Below, piece after piece: positions 8,212-18,188 of a DNA stretch of 64,000 bases. The stretch comes from Ruminiclostridium sp. Its GTDB lineage: Bacteria > Bacillota > Clostridia > Oscillospirales > Ruminococcaceae. The position numbers and the translations under genes are program-made. The DNA is taken from positions 1 to 64,000 of the forward strand of contig JAGANY010000005.1 in assembly GCA_017624025.1 (NCBI GenBank). The letters run 5' to 3'. A model generated the notes under the pieces. That model saw only the letters and a program-made list of their open reading frames with translations, was not told the DNA's origin and searched no databases. How positions within the stretch are numbered: the stretch's first letter is position 1; every line of letters begins with the position of its first letter.

Positions 8212-9267
8212 TCATTTAAAAAGCTTTTCCATAAGTATGTCGGAGAAGCCCGCAAATGTGTCGATTATAAGAATTACCGCAATTACCGAAGGTACTGTAG
8301 CTAAAAGAAGAGCAGTCTTTTTCCTGTTGGTTATCTCTTCCCATACCTTAGGAACACGGTAACGCTTTATCTGCTTTATTTTTATTACAGCACAGATTAT
8401 TCCCACAAGCATAAGCACAAGTGCGGTTATCATAAACAGTGCGAATGCGAGAATCACTATCATATCTCCGTCGGGAATCTCCTCTGTGCTTCCGCTCATA
8501 AGATATTCCTGTACACTGGGGGTTGACATAAGGAGCAGAAGTATTCCCGAAATGCTGTTGAAAATAGCGTGGATAATAGTCGTGGGAACAATCGAATCGG
8601 TTACATTAGCTATATAGCCGAGAGCTATACCAATAACGGCAGTATAGAAAAGCTGGCTGAAATTAGCGTGGTAGATACCGAAGAGGATACCTGTAACGAA
8701 GATTGCAAAGCCGTTTCCGTAGGGCTTAAGCTCTGTCATAAGCACCCCTCGGAAGATAAATTCCTCAAATACGGGAGCAATTACCACAAGGGAGAACAGC
8801 AGTACCAGCGACGAGGTAAAATCGGGAGGCTGGATATTTGTAACAGTATTGAAGGAGTCGTTTAAATCGGCAATCTTCATAATTATTACCGTTACGAGCA
8901 TAGTAAGAATGTTCGTAATCTGACCCATTCCATATACCGCCGCAAAATTTCCTACTGCTTTCGAGCATCTCGAGGGGATATTATAAATATGTCTTAGCTT
9001 TTCGCTTTTGTTCTTAAAGAACCCGAACATTCCTGCCGCAACCACAGAGGGAATGACCTGGAGAAAAAGCCCCGATATCATAAGATTAAGGCTATAGAGC
9101 ACAGTCCCCGAAAGGCTGTCCTCGAACAGATAATAAACCCCGTTTATAAGTATTCCTGCAAGATAGCGGAGCAGGAAGGATATTACCACGAATAAGCCGA
9201 CCTTAAAGGCAATTTTCTTATAATCCGAAAGCTTATCTCTTTCTTCTGCTATTACCGTTTCTTCCAT
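8212..9267 (-). CDS. CPBP family intramembrane metalloprotease (first of a tandem pair)
   Basis: The 351-residue polytopic membrane protein is a paralogue of its downstream neighbour. It carries the EExxxR motif (E168, E169, R173 in PVFEEFIFRG) and the second-motif histidine H200 in GIYHANFSQL. The ATG at 9265-9267 was chosen because an AAAGGA ribosome site lies seven bases upstream; an upstream ATG at 9273 overlaps that site. The gene follows glmU at a distance of about 200 bases filled with a family C repeat, so read-through from glmU is possible but not shown. Divergence from the second copy is high outside the motifs, pointing to an old duplication. The substrate is unknown. Confidence 0.85.
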   Translation of the reverse strand: MEETVIAEERDKLSDYKKIAFKVGLFVVISFLLRYLAGILINGVYYLFEDSLSGTVLYSLNLMISGLFLQVIPSVVAAGMFGFFKNKSEKLRHIYNIPSRCSKAVGNFAAVYGMGQITNILTMLVTVIIMKIADLNDSFNTVTNIQPPDFTSSLVLLFSLVVIAPVFEEFIFRGVLMTELKPYGNGFAIFVTGILFGIYHANFSQLFYTAVIGIALGYIANVTDSIVPTTIIHAIFNSISGILLLLMSTPSVQEYLMSGSTEEIPDGDMIVILAFALFMITALVLMLVGIICAVIKIKQIKRYRVPKVWEEITNRKKTALLLATVPSVIAVILIIDTFAGFSDILMEKLFK

Positions 9268-9284
9268 TTTCATTTCCTTTCCCA

Positions 9285-9470
9285 TAGCCAATAGGCAATG
9301 AATGATGAAGGATGAAAGATGAAAAATTAAGGTGTGACGCAAGGCGTCACGGATTTAAATATAATTTATAACAAGTGCACAGCTATAGTGTTGTTTGTAA
9401 TTATATTTTAAATCGTCGGCAAAGCCGACACAATAATCATTCATCGTTCATTATTCATTTTTCACTAAAA
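9285..9470. repeat. Family C heptad-rich inverted repeat (copy C2)
   Basis: The left arm is rich in AATGATGAAGGATGAAAGATG-type heptads and carries a GTGACGCAAGGCGTCAC hairpin. The right arm carries a GTCGGCAAAGCCGAC hairpin and the reversed heptads (TCATTCATCGTTCATTATTC). The inner halves ATTTAAATATAATT and AATTATATTTTAAAT are also complementary. It fills the gap between glmU and the CPBP pair. Confidence 0.75.
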
Positions 9471-10856
9471 TTACGCCTTTCTCTTTCTCTTACTGTTATG
9501 CTCCCAGTTTTCGATTGTTCTGGGCTGTCCTCTTTCGATTACGAGACTGTCGGGAGGAACATTCTTTGTGATAGTAGAGCCTGCCGCTGTTGTTGCGTTG
9601 GCTCCGATTTCAACAGGAGCAATAAGATTTGTGTTACAGCCGATAAATGCGTGGTCTCCGATAACGGTACGGAATTTATTTAAGCCGTCATAGTTCGCCG
9701 TTACACAGCCGCATCCGAAATTAACGTCCTTGCCTACGTCGCTGTCTCCTACATAGGTAAGATGAGCGATACAGGTCATAGTCCCTACCTCGGAATTCTT
9801 TACCTCGACGAAATCGCCTATCTTTACTCCGTCGTGAAGAATTGTACCGGGACGGAGATGAACAAAGGGGCCCGCCTTTACGTTGTCTGAAAGCTTAGCC
9901 TCATAAGCGTGTACGTTATCGAGAGTAACATTATTTCCGAGAGTACAGTTTTCGATAAGAGAATTCGGCCCGATTTCACAGTTTTCGCCTATAACCGTAT
10001 TCCCTCTTAAAATCGTGTTGGGAAGAATTCTTGTATCTCTTCCGATAACTACGTTCTTTCCGATAATAATGCCGTCTGTTGCTACGAATTCAACGCCGTT
10101 ATCGAGATGCTTTTCAATAATTCTGTTTCTTGCTATTGTGTTTAAGTTAAGTAAATCCTTACGGCTGTTGGCACCGAGCACAATGTCGGCATTTTCCGCA
10201 CAGAAGGCTTCGGCAAGTCCGCCGTTGTCACGGATTATTTCAATCGTATCTGTAAGATAGTATTCCCCTGCCGCATTATTGGGCTTTAATTTCCCGAGAG
10301 CGTCCTTAAGGGCGGAAGCCTTGAACCAGTAAACCCCCGAATTGATTTCTGCAATCTTCTTTTCTTCTTCGGAGCAGTCCTTCTGTTCTCTTATTCCGAG
10401 AAGCTTTCCGTCAATGTCACGTAATATTCTTCCATAGCCTGTAGGATTTACGAGAGAGGCTGTGACTACTGTTACGGAATTTCCGCTTTCTTCGTGAGCC
10501 TTTAATGTCGATTTTATTGTATCGGCGTCCATAAAGGGAGCGTCGCCGCAAAGAACAAGCACATTGTCATATTCCCCGAGCATACTCTCTGCCTGCATAA
10601 CAGCGTGGCCTGTGCCCTTACGCTCATTCTGGCGGAAGGTTTTTAATACATTTCTTTCTCCGAGATATTTTTCAACAATTTCTGCACCGTTTCCCGTTAT
10701 AACTCCGATATCCTCCGAAGCAAAGCCTGCTTCAGAAAGGCTGTCGATAACCCAGCCTATCATAGGGGTCTCAAGCACCTCGCACATAACCTTCGGACGG
10801 GAGGATTTCATTCTTGTGCCGTCGCCTGCCGCTAATATAATTACTCCGTTTTTCAT
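9471..10856 (-). CDS. glmU: Bifunctional GlcNAc-1-phosphate uridyltransferase / glucosamine-1-phosphate acetyltransferase
   Basis: GlmU makes UDP-GlcNAc, the precursor of peptidoglycan and wall polymers. The 461-residue protein has an N-terminal pyrophosphorylase domain with the signature LAAGDGTRMKSSRPKV (about residues 8-23). A left-handed beta-helix acetyltransferase domain follows (about 250-455), with hexapeptide repeats such as IGENCEIGPNS and the HLTYVGDSDVG segment. Length and domain order are standard. The C-terminus is basic (SKRKRKA). The gene has its own promoter, which overlaps the divergent secA2-type promoter region. Confidence 0.95.
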   Translation of the reverse strand: MKNGVIILAAGDGTRMKSSRPKVMCEVLETPMIGWVIDSLSEAGFASEDIGVITGNGAEIVEKYLGERNVLKTFRQNERKGTGHAVMQAESMLGEYDNVLVLCGDAPFMDADTIKSTLKAHEESGNSVTVVTASLVNPTGYGRILRDIDGKLLGIREQKDCSEEEKKIAEINSGVYWFKASALKDALGKLKPNNAAGEYYLTDTIEIIRDNGGLAEAFCAENADIVLGANSRKDLLNLNTIARNRIIEKHLDNGVEFVATDGIIIGKNVVIGRDTRILPNTILRGNTVIGENCEIGPNSLIENCTLGNNVTLDNVHAYEAKLSDNVKAGPFVHLRPGTILHDGVKIGDFVEVKNSEVGTMTCIAHLTYVGDSDVGKDVNFGCGCVTANYDGLNKFRTVIGDHAFIGCNTNLIAPVEIGANATTAAGSTITKNVPPDSLVIERGQPRTIENWEHNSKRKRKA

Positions 10857-10910
10857 AATTTCGCCTTTCTGTATATGATATTAAATGAATATTCCTTTAC
10901 ATACTTTTTT

Positions 10911-10939
10911 ATTATCTCATATTTTAACAAAATAATCAA
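10911..10939 (-). promoter_or_regulatory. Promoter of glmU
   Basis: On the minus strand: TTGATT (10934-10939), a 17-bp spacer and GATAAT (10911-10916). Confidence 0.65.
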
Positions 10940-10984
10940 GAGGAAAGTGTATATTTTCACCCTTTCCCTGTCCGATATTCTGTA

Positions 10985-11013
10985 TTGATTTGATAATAGA
11001 TTTATGATATAAT
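10985..11013 (+). promoter_or_regulatory. Promoter of the SecA2-like gene and mnmE
   Basis: TTGATT (10985-10990), a 17-bp spacer and TATAAT (11008-11013), 57 bases before the start at 11070. It is divergent from the glmU promoter. Confidence 0.8.
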
Positions 11014-11069
11014 AAGGTATTGATTTATTGAACAAGGTTTTATAGTTTTTCAAAGAAAGGCAAAAGCTT

Positions 11070-13454
11070 ATGATAAAGGAATTCGAAAAGAACAAGGCTA
11101 AATTCATAAAAAGCGTAAAGGAAGCCGCCGAGGGACAGTCTGCCGCCCTGCTCAACAGCGAGGCGAGAGCGGAATTAAATGCCGTAAAGGCTTTTGCGGC
11201 GGTATTCTGTGCAGTAAAAGAGGGGCTTTCCCTTACTCCATACGATACACAGATAGAAACAGGCGGTTACCTCGAAAACGAGAATATTGTAGAGCTTGCG
11301 ACAGGAGAAGGAAAAACCATTGCCGCTGTTTTCTCTGCATACTGGAGCGTTATAAACGGCGAACACGTTAATATCTTTACCTTTAACGACTATCTTGCAA
11401 AAAGAGACTGTAAGTGGATGAAGCCTGTATATGACATCCTCGGAGTAAGTACAGCCTATATAAACGAGGATACTCCCCGTGAAATGAGAAAGGAGATATA
11501 CCGCTGTGATGTTGTTTATTCAACGATAAAGGAATGCGGCTTCGACTATCTCCGTGATTTTGCGGTATTTGACCCCGAAGAAGCAGTTTTAGGAAAGCTC
11601 GAAAGAGCTATCGTCGATGAAGCGGATTCGACTCTTATTGACGAAGCACGTATTCCGCTGGTTGCCGCAGGAAGCTATGCGGTAAAGCTCGACGAGGATT
11701 TCCCACATATTTTCAGCTACGTAAAGGGTCTTTCCGAGGACGAGTACGAGGTAAGCCTTGAAACGGGAAGTGCTTATCTTACTCCTAAGGGGCAGAAAAA
11801 GACAGAAGAATATTTTAAGCTTAATAATATCTTCGACGAAGAGAATAATGAGCTTCTTTCGAAGATAGGCGACTGTCTCGAGGCTCTCTATGTCCTTAAG
11901 GAAGACGTCGATTATATCGTAAAGAATGACGGTATCGGAATTATCGATAAGTTTACGGGACGAGTTTCCGAAGAACGCCACTATCCGAGCCTTACCCACG
12001 CCGCAGTAGAGCTTAAGCACGGTCTTAAGGCGGCAGAAAGAGGTCTTATTATCGGAAATATTACTATCCAGTACTTTATCCGTCTTTTTAACCGCTTTTC
12101 GGGTATGACAGGCACAGCCCTCTCTGCAAAGGAAGAATTCGAGACTCTTTACGGGCTTACCGTAAAGGAAGTAAAGCCAAATACCCCCTCTGTACGTATT
12201 GACCTGCCTATGTCGGTGTATTACGATAAGGCGTCTAAGCTTAACGCCGCCGCTGACGAGGTGCTTTTTGCATATAAGAAGGGTCAGCCTGTCCTTGTGG
12301 GTACAGCGGATATAAACCAGAGCGAAGAATTTTCGGAGCTTCTTAAGAAGCGTGATATACCCCATACTGTCCTTAACGCAAAGAATGATGAGCTTGAAGC
12401 GGAGATTGTTAAAAATGCAGGCAAAAAAGGCTCCGTTACCGTTTCAACAAATATGACGGGACGAGGCGTAGATATAAAGCTCGGCGGCGAGGACGAGGCA
12501 GAGCACGATGAGGTTGCGGAAAAAGGCGGTCTTTACGTTATCTGTACCTTTATGGGCGAAAGCAAGCGTATCAACAACCAGCTTTACGGCCGAGCAGGAA
12601 GACAGGGCGACCCCGGTAAAAGCAAGCTTTTCGTTTCTCTCGATGAAGAAATTATGGAGATATACGGACTTAAGAAAAACGTCCCCGACCGTCATTATCC
12701 CGAGCCTACGGAAGAAGAGCTTACCGATAAGACTCTTTTAAAGGAAGTAAATTATATCCAGCATATCTCACAAATCAAGCGTCTTAACGAAAGAAACAGG
12801 CTCCTCGAATTCAATTTCATAACCGAAGCCCACAGAAAGGCGATTTTTACCTCCCGTGAAAAAATGCTTTCGGGAGAAAACGAATGTACTATCTGGCAGG
12901 ATAATTTCAGCTCCGATTATAATGAAGCAGCAGGCCGTTTCGGCGAGGAAAAAATAAACGCTTTCCAGAAAAAAGCCGCTCTTTCGGTTATAAATGAACA
13001 CTGGAGCGAATATCTCGACTATGTTGCTTCCTTGCGTGAGGGTATCCATTTAAGAGCTATAGGCGGAAAGGTACCAGGCGAGGAATTTAATATCGAAAGC
13101 GAAAATTATTATAACGAAATGATGGAAATGTCGGTAGAAAAGATGGGTATGATACTTGCCGAAGTTCTCGATAAGGGTATCGAAAATACCGCTCTTGCCG
13201 TACCCACAAGAACCTGGACATATCTTCTTGCGGATATTGCCGACGAGCTTAAACGCCGTACCCTTTTCGAATTCCTTTTCGGAACAGAGGAAGAGGAGGC
13301 CGACCCGTATTCCGACGAATACGACAAGCTTTATTCCGAAGAAGAAGCTTACGAAGAGGACGAGGAATATGCCGAGGCTCCCGAAGAACCCGAAGAACCC
13401 GATGAAAAGCAGGAGAAAAAGGGCTTTTTCGCTCGTCTTTTCGGAAAAAAGTAA
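11070..13454 (+). CDS. secA2: SecA-family preprotein translocase ATPase, SecA2-like
   Basis: The 794-residue protein has the SecA motor: Walker A TGEGKT (78-83), a DEAD-like box VDEADSTLIDEAR (about 182-194), the preprotein cross-linking region, and helicase motif VI GRAGRQGDPG. It departs from the housekeeping SecA in three ways. It lacks the usual N-terminal GLLxKIFG start, it lacks the C-terminal CxC..CH zinc finger that binds SecB and lipids, and it ends in a long Glu/Asp/Pro-rich linker followed by a basic amphipathic tail, KKGFFARLFGKK. These traits and the size fit an accessory SecA2. No secY2 or accessory Sec protein is in the window, so its substrate is unknown. mnmE starts 18 bases after the stop and is probably co-transcribed. 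The possibility that this is the only SecA cannot be judged from the window. Confidence 0.82.
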   Translation: MIKEFEKNKAKFIKSVKEAAEGQSAALLNSEARAELNAVKAFAAVFCAVKEGLSLTPYDTQIETGGYLENENIVELATGEGKTIAAVFSAYWSVINGEHVNIFTFNDYLAKRDCKWMKPVYDILGVSTAYINEDTPREMRKEIYRCDVVYSTIKECGFDYLRDFAVFDPEEAVLGKLERAIVDEADSTLIDEARIPLVAAGSYAVKLDEDFPHIFSYVKGLSEDEYEVSLETGSAYLTPKGQKKTEEYFKLNNIFDEENNELLSKIGDCLEALYVLKEDVDYIVKNDGIGIIDKFTGRVSEERHYPSLTHAAVELKHGLKAAERGLIIGNITIQYFIRLFNRFSGMTGTALSAKEEFETLYGLTVKEVKPNTPSVRIDLPMSVYYDKASKLNAAADEVLFAYKKGQPVLVGTADINQSEEFSELLKKRDIPHTVLNAKNDELEAEIVKNAGKKGSVTVSTNMTGRGVDIKLGGEDEAEHDEVAEKGGLYVICTFMGESKRINNQLYGRAGRQGDPGKSKLFVSLDEEIMEIYGLKKNVPDRHYPEPTEEELTDKTLLKEVNYIQHISQIKRLNERNRLLEFNFITEAHRKAIFTSREKMLSGENECTIWQDNFSSDYNEAAGRFGEEKINAFQKKAALSVINEHWSEYLDYVASLREGIHLRAIGGKVPGEEFNIESENYYNEMMEMSVEKMGMILAEVLDKGIENTALAVPTRTWTYLLADIADELKRRTLFEFLFGTEEEEADPYSDEYDKLYSEEEAYEEDEEYAEAPEEPEEPDEKQEKKGFFARLFGKK

Positions 13455-13472
13455 CAGTAAAGGATTGATAAT

Positions 13473-14831
13473 ATGAATACAATTGCCGCTATTGCTACAC
13501 CTCTCGCTGAGGGCGGAATCTCAGTAATAAGAATATCGGGGGAAAAGGCTGTTGAAATTGCGGAAAAGGTTTTTAAGCCCGTAAGCGGAAAGCCTGTAAA
13601 GGAAATGAAGGGCTATACAGCCGCCTACGGCGAAATATCCGACAACGGCAAAAAGCTTGATGACGGAGTGCTTTTAATATACCGTGCCCCCCACAGCTAC
13701 ACAGGAGAAGACGTAGCCGAAATCTCCTGTCACGGCGGACTTTTTATAACTAAACGAGTTCTTTCCGCCTGCTTTTCGGCAGGTGCAGAGCCTGCACAGG
13801 CAGGAGAATTCACGAAAAGGGCATTACTGAACGGAAAAATGTCTCTTACACAGGCGGAAGCCGTAGCGGATATAATTTCCGCACAGAACGAGCAGTATCT
13901 CCTCTGCAGCAAGGCACAGAGAGAAGGAGCGTTATACCGCCGTGTACGTGCCGTTTCGGAAACTATTCTTTCTCTTACAACGCTTATACAAGCGTGGATA
14001 GACTACCCCGACGAAATGGAAGACGATTTCGACGGAAATCTTGAAGCGGAAAAGCTTAAGACGGTTTATAACGAGCTCCAGAGCCTTTTAGACAGCTATG
14101 ACAGCGGTCAGCTTATGCGTGACGGCGTTCCCTGTGCTATTGTCGGACGACCCAATGCGGGAAAATCCACTCTTATGAATCTTCTTACGGGCAACGAAAG
14201 AAGTATCGTTACGGATATCGAGGGAACTACCCGTGATATTGTGGAAGAAACGGTTATGGTAGGAAGCGTTATGCTTCGTCTTGCGGACTGTGCCGGCATA
14301 AGAGATACCGACGACCTTGTCGAGAGCATCGGAGTTGAAAGAATGTTCGACAAAATCGATAAGGCGAGCCTTATTCTTGCGGTATTTGACGGAAGCAGAG
14401 ACCTTTCCGCCGATGATGAAAGGCTTATGGAAAAACTTAAGGGTAAGGATTGTATCTGTATCATCAACAAGACCGACCTTACACAGATTATAGATAAATC
14501 GAAGCTTTCACAGTTCGGAACGATTATCGAAATAAGTGCAAAGGACACAGCTTCTGCAGAAAAAATTGCCGAAGCGGTAAAGGAAAAAACAGGACTCGGA
14601 AAGCTCGACCTCTCCTCCGGCTTTATTGCCAACGAGCGACAGCGTTCCTGTATAAAGGAAGCACAGGGCTATATTTCCGAAGCTCTCGGAGCACTTGAGC
14701 TGGGAATTACTCTTGACGCTGTGGGAATAATGTGCGAAAACGCACTTGACAGGCTTTATGAGCTTTCGGGCGAAAACGTAAGCGAAGCCGTTATCGACCA
14801 GGTATTCAAGCGGTTCTGTGTCGGAAAATAA
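13473..14831 (+). CDS. mnmE: tRNA uridine-5-carboxymethylaminomethyl modification GTPase MnmE
   Basis: MnmE works with MnmG to modify the wobble uridine of several tRNAs. The 452-residue protein has the N-terminal folate-binding domain (IATPLAEGGISVIRISG), a helical middle, an inserted G domain with P-loop GRPNAGKST (about 225-233), the DxxG region, NKTD, and the family's C-terminal CVGK with its catalytic cysteine. Length is standard. It lies 18 bases behind the SecA2-like gene. Classical mnmE neighbours (mnmG, jag, rnpA) are absent here. Confidence 0.95.
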   Translation: MNTIAAIATPLAEGGISVIRISGEKAVEIAEKVFKPVSGKPVKEMKGYTAAYGEISDNGKKLDDGVLLIYRAPHSYTGEDVAEISCHGGLFITKRVLSACFSAGAEPAQAGEFTKRALLNGKMSLTQAEAVADIISAQNEQYLLCSKAQREGALYRRVRAVSETILSLTTLIQAWIDYPDEMEDDFDGNLEAEKLKTVYNELQSLLDSYDSGQLMRDGVPCAIVGRPNAGKSTLMNLLTGNERSIVTDIEGTTRDIVEETVMVGSVMLRLADCAGIRDTDDLVESIGVERMFDKIDKASLILAVFDGSRDLSADDERLMEKLKGKDCICIINKTDLTQIIDKSKLSQFGTIIEISAKDTASAEKIAEAVKEKTGLGKLDLSSGFIANERQRSCIKEAQGYISEALGALELGITLDAVGIMCENALDRLYELSGENVSEAVIDQVFKRFCVGK

Positions 14832-14849
14832 GCTTCTTCTCTCAAAAAA

Positions 14850-14926
14850 CCGAGCGAAGCGAGCAATAATAAAGTTTAGGTCAAGCCTTTTTAAAGGCTT
14901 GGCGGGGGCGAGGGGTGGCAACCCCA
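14850..14926. repeat. Family A palindromic repeat (copy A2)
   Basis: Reads gagcgaagcgagc, then AAGCCTTTTTAAAGGCTT and GGGGGCGAGGGGTGGCAACCCC. It lies between the co-directional mnmE and addB genes and could serve as a weak terminator hairpin there. Confidence 0.85.
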
Positions 14927-15035
14927 GATACCCGTGAACGGTCAGCACTTCAAAAAACAATTTATAAACATATTATGGGACGGTTTTATGCCGTCCTGTT
15001 ATTCCATAAATCGATTTTACAGAAAGGGTGAGAGA

Positions 15036-18000
15036 ATGCTCGAAATAATCTACGGCGAAGCAGGAACAGGCAAATCTACGCTCCTGTATGAAAAGATAAA
15101 CGAAGAAGCCGAAAAAGGTAAAAAGGTGTTCCTTTTCGTTCCCGACCAGTTCGGCTTCGAGGCGGAAAAGAACGTATATAAAACCGTAAAGCCTCCCTAT
15201 GGAATGAATGTAACCGTTACAATGTTCTCCCATACGGCGAGAAAGATTCTTTCAATATACGGCGAAACAAAGGCTTACGCAAATGACGTTGTAAAGGCTA
15301 TGCTTATGAAAAGAGTGCTTTTGTCCTTTACTGCCGACGACCGCATAAGCTATTACAGAAAACAGCTTAAAAACCCTGCCTTCCCCCATATTATGCTTGG
15401 AATCATAGGCAGTTTAAGAAGCGGAGGGCTTACTCCGTCCGCTTTAAGAAGCCGTGTTTCCGATTATGCTGAGGGCTATTCGGAAATCCTTCTTAATAAG
15501 CTTAATGATATATGCGAGATATATACCGAATATGACGCACTCCTTACCGCTTCCTTTGACGACAGGCTCGACGATATAAGAAGAGCTTCTGAGCTTATAT
15601 GCGGTTCGGATTATTTCGACGGTGCGGTGTGCTTTTTCGACTGCTTTGATGAATTTTCGGGAAGCCAGCTTGATTTTATAAAATCTCTTATGATGAAAGC
15701 GGAAAAAACCGTTTTTACTGTTACCACAGATACCCCCTCTTCCGAAAAACAGCAGTTCTGGGGTACCTCGAGGGTTATGGAAAAGCTTATAGCTATGACC
15801 GGGGAAAAGCCCTCTCTTACTAAGCTTTGCGAAAGCTTCCGCAAAAACGAAGGCTGTGAAATCGTACGTGCCCGTGATATGTGGCAGGAAAGCGACTGGA
15901 TATGCTCAAAAATCCATAGTCTTTTTGACGAGGGGTATCGTTGCAGAGATATTGCCGTCCTTATTCCCGATAAGGCTTACGGTCAGATTCTCGAAAGTGC
16001 AATGAAAAAATACGATATCCCCTGCTTTATCGATATTCCCGATTCTCTTATAAATAAGGCGGTTGTCCGCTTTGCCGTAAACTCGCTCCAGGCTTTAAGC
16101 TTTGAGACAGACGATATTCTCCGTTTCGTAAAAAGCGGTTTTTTAAGGCTACGAAGCGGAAAGACCATAAGCAATATAATGACAGACCGCTTAGAACAGC
16201 TCTGCCGTGTTTATGATATACGAAAAAGGGACTGGCTTAAGCCCTTCCCCGAAAAAGCCGATAAAAACGGCGAGCTTGAAGAAATAAGACAGGATATTGT
16301 AAACCCTCTTAAAAGGCTTAAGAATGCCTTTGAAAACGCTGACGGTGCGGAAATGACAGAGGCACTCTGTGAATTTTTGTGTAAGGATATGGATATAAGC
16401 AGGTCTATCTATTCCCTCTATCTTAACGACCGTGACGAGGACGGGAAGGTTATCGTCGATAAGAAAAAACAGGACGAATACAGTGCCGTATGGGAAGACG
16501 TAGTTGAAATCTTCGAGTCTGCCCACGAGGCTCTTAAGGGTTCATTCCTTTCCATAGACGAATACACCGAAATTCTTACGGATATATTTACCTCTGCCGA
16601 AATCGCAAAGCCTCCCCAGGTACTTGACGCGGTAACCGTGGGCGACGTATCGAGAAGCCGTTTCGGAAAGGTAAAGGCGGTATTTATATGCGGTGTGAAC
16701 CAGGGCGTTTTCCCTCGTTCCTCCTCCGTTTCAGGCAATTTTACAGGCGGAGAGACCGAACAGCTCGCTTTAAGCGGAATAACCATAGGCGTTGACCGTA
16801 TAAGCCGTTCAAGCTCGGAAGCCTTTAAGCTTTACCGCTGTACAAATCTCCCCGAGGAAAAGCTTTTTATTACATACCCGCTTCTTAACAACAAGTTTTC
16901 CGAGCTTCTCCCCTCCCCTTATATCGAAAAGATAAAAAATGACTTTTCGGCAGAGATAAAGGGTGCGGACGATTACGGAGCAGATTTTTACTGCCGTACC
17001 GAAAAATCCGCAAAGAGATACCTTGCAAAAATCTATTCCGATTACTCTAAAAAGGCGGAGCGAAAGGCGGTTTCAAAGGCTATCGGCGAAAGCGGTTATA
17101 CGAAGCTTCTCGAAGACGCAAGCACAGAAAAATCGGAACGTCATATTATAACGGGCGAGCTTGTGGAAAAGCTTATGAAAAAGGAGACCTACTCGCCTAC
17201 CTCTCTCGAAGCTATAAATAACTGCCGTTTCAACTATTTCTGTTCCGACGGCTTAGAGCTTTCCGAGGAAATAAAACGAGAAGTAAGTCCTCTTCTGTCG
17301 GGAAATGTGGTTCATTACTGCCTCGAACAGCTTCTTACGGACTATAAGGGCGATAAAGGCGGTTTCTCGTCTCTTTCCGACGACGACATAAAAAAGCACG
17401 TAAATAAATCCATAAAGAACTATCTTATGGATAATCTTTTAGACGGCTTCGGCTCCTCTAAACGCTTCTCCTACCAGGTTGAACGTCTCTCCGCTCTCGC
17501 TGTCCCGGCAGCTATAAGCATACGCGACAATATAAAATGCGGAAGCTTTATGCCCGAAGAGCTCGAAAGAAAGCTTTCCTTTAAGTTCGGAGATATTATG
17601 ATAAAGGGTAAATGTGACCGTTACGATATTTCCGAAAAGGACGGAGAAAAATACGTCCGTATCATAGATTATAAAAGAGGAAAGAACAAGGTTCCCCTCG
17701 AAAGCCTTTATAACGGCGAAAATCTCCAGATGCTCCTTTATCTCTTCGGCTTATGCGAGGAGCTGGGTGCAAAGCCTGCTTCGGTTATGTACCAGCCTAT
17801 CGGTGCTATGAAAAAAGAGGCAGTGAAAAGCTCCGATATAGCCGCCGATGCAGGGGACGCGGCACGTAAAAATGCCGACAGCCACAAGGCTAACGGTATT
17901 ATTATAAGCGGTTCTCCCGAAGTCGAAGACGTCAAAACAATCAACGACCATTATATAGAGACCTACGGAAAGAAATACAGAGGCTATTCTACCTCTGAAA

Positions 18001-18188
18001 TTATCTCTGAAAATAACTACGAAAGCCTTAGGGAATACTGTAAGGCTTATGTAAATGCTATCGTTCTCGAGGAAGAAAACGGTATGGTAAGTGCCTGCCC
18101 GAAGAATGATAAGAAATGTAAATACTGTGACTATAAGCTTATATGCGGTCACGAAATCGGAAAGGAGGATGAAGATGAGCTGGACTGA
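15036..18188 (+). CDS. addB: ATP-dependent helicase/deoxyribonuclease subunit B (AddB)
   Basis: AddB forms the AddAB helicase-nuclease with AddA, which resects double-strand breaks for RecA loading. The protein, about 1050 residues, has an N-terminal inactive helicase-like region with P-loop GEAGTGKST (7-15) and a C-terminal RecB-type nuclease domain with the IIDYKRGK motif. The four iron-sulfur cysteines of AddB are visible: C730 in CRFNYFC and C1028, C1031 and C1037 in KCKYCDYKLICG. The ATG at 15036 was chosen because AGGGTGAG precedes it and the protein then starts MLEIIYGEAG as in relatives. It overlaps addA by 14 bases, so translation is probably coupled. Confidence 0.93.
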   Translation: MLEIIYGEAGTGKSTLLYEKINEEAEKGKKVFLFVPDQFGFEAEKNVYKTVKPPYGMNVTVTMFSHTARKILSIYGETKAYANDVVKAMLMKRVLLSFTADDRISYYRKQLKNPAFPHIMLGIIGSLRSGGLTPSALRSRVSDYAEGYSEILLNKLNDICEIYTEYDALLTASFDDRLDDIRRASELICGSDYFDGAVCFFDCFDEFSGSQLDFIKSLMMKAEKTVFTVTTDTPSSEKQQFWGTSRVMEKLIAMTGEKPSLTKLCESFRKNEGCEIVRARDMWQESDWICSKIHSLFDEGYRCRDIAVLIPDKAYGQILESAMKKYDIPCFIDIPDSLINKAVVRFAVNSLQALSFETDDILRFVKSGFLRLRSGKTISNIMTDRLEQLCRVYDIRKRDWLKPFPEKADKNGELEEIRQDIVNPLKRLKNAFENADGAEMTEALCEFLCKDMDISRSIYSLYLNDRDEDGKVIVDKKKQDEYSAVWEDVVEIFESAHEALKGSFLSIDEYTEILTDIFTSAEIAKPPQVLDAVTVGDVSRSRFGKVKAVFICGVNQGVFPRSSSVSGNFTGGETEQLALSGITIGVDRISRSSSEAFKLYRCTNLPEEKLFITYPLLNNKFSELLPSPYIEKIKNDFSAEIKGADDYGADFYCRTEKSAKRYLAKIYSDYSKKAERKAVSKAIGESGYTKLLEDASTEKSERHIITGELVEKLMKKETYSPTSLEAINNCRFNYFCSDGLELSEEIKREVSPLLSGNVVHYCLEQLLTDYKGDKGGFSSLSDDDIKKHVNKSIKNYLMDNLLDGFGSSKRFSYQVERLSALAVPAAISIRDNIKCGSFMPEELERKLSFKFGDIMIKGKCDRYDISEKDGEKYVRIIDYKRGKNKVPLESLYNGENLQMLLYLFGLCEELGAKPASVMYQPIGAMKKEAVKSSDIAADAGDAARKNADSHKANGIIISGSPEVEDVKTINDHYIETYGKKYRGYSTSEIISENNYESLREYCKAYVNAIVLEEENGMVSACPKNDKKCKYCDYKLICGHEIGKEDEDELD

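Noticed and set aside
7191..9267. Bacteriocin or abortive-infection immunity locus from the two CPBP genes
   Set aside because: No precursor peptide, exporter or regulator is beside them; the pair alone does not support it.
11589..12365. 258-residue open frame on the minus strand inside the SecA2-like gene
   Set aside because: Antisense to a clear SecA motor domain; composition is what reversed codons give, with no start signal.
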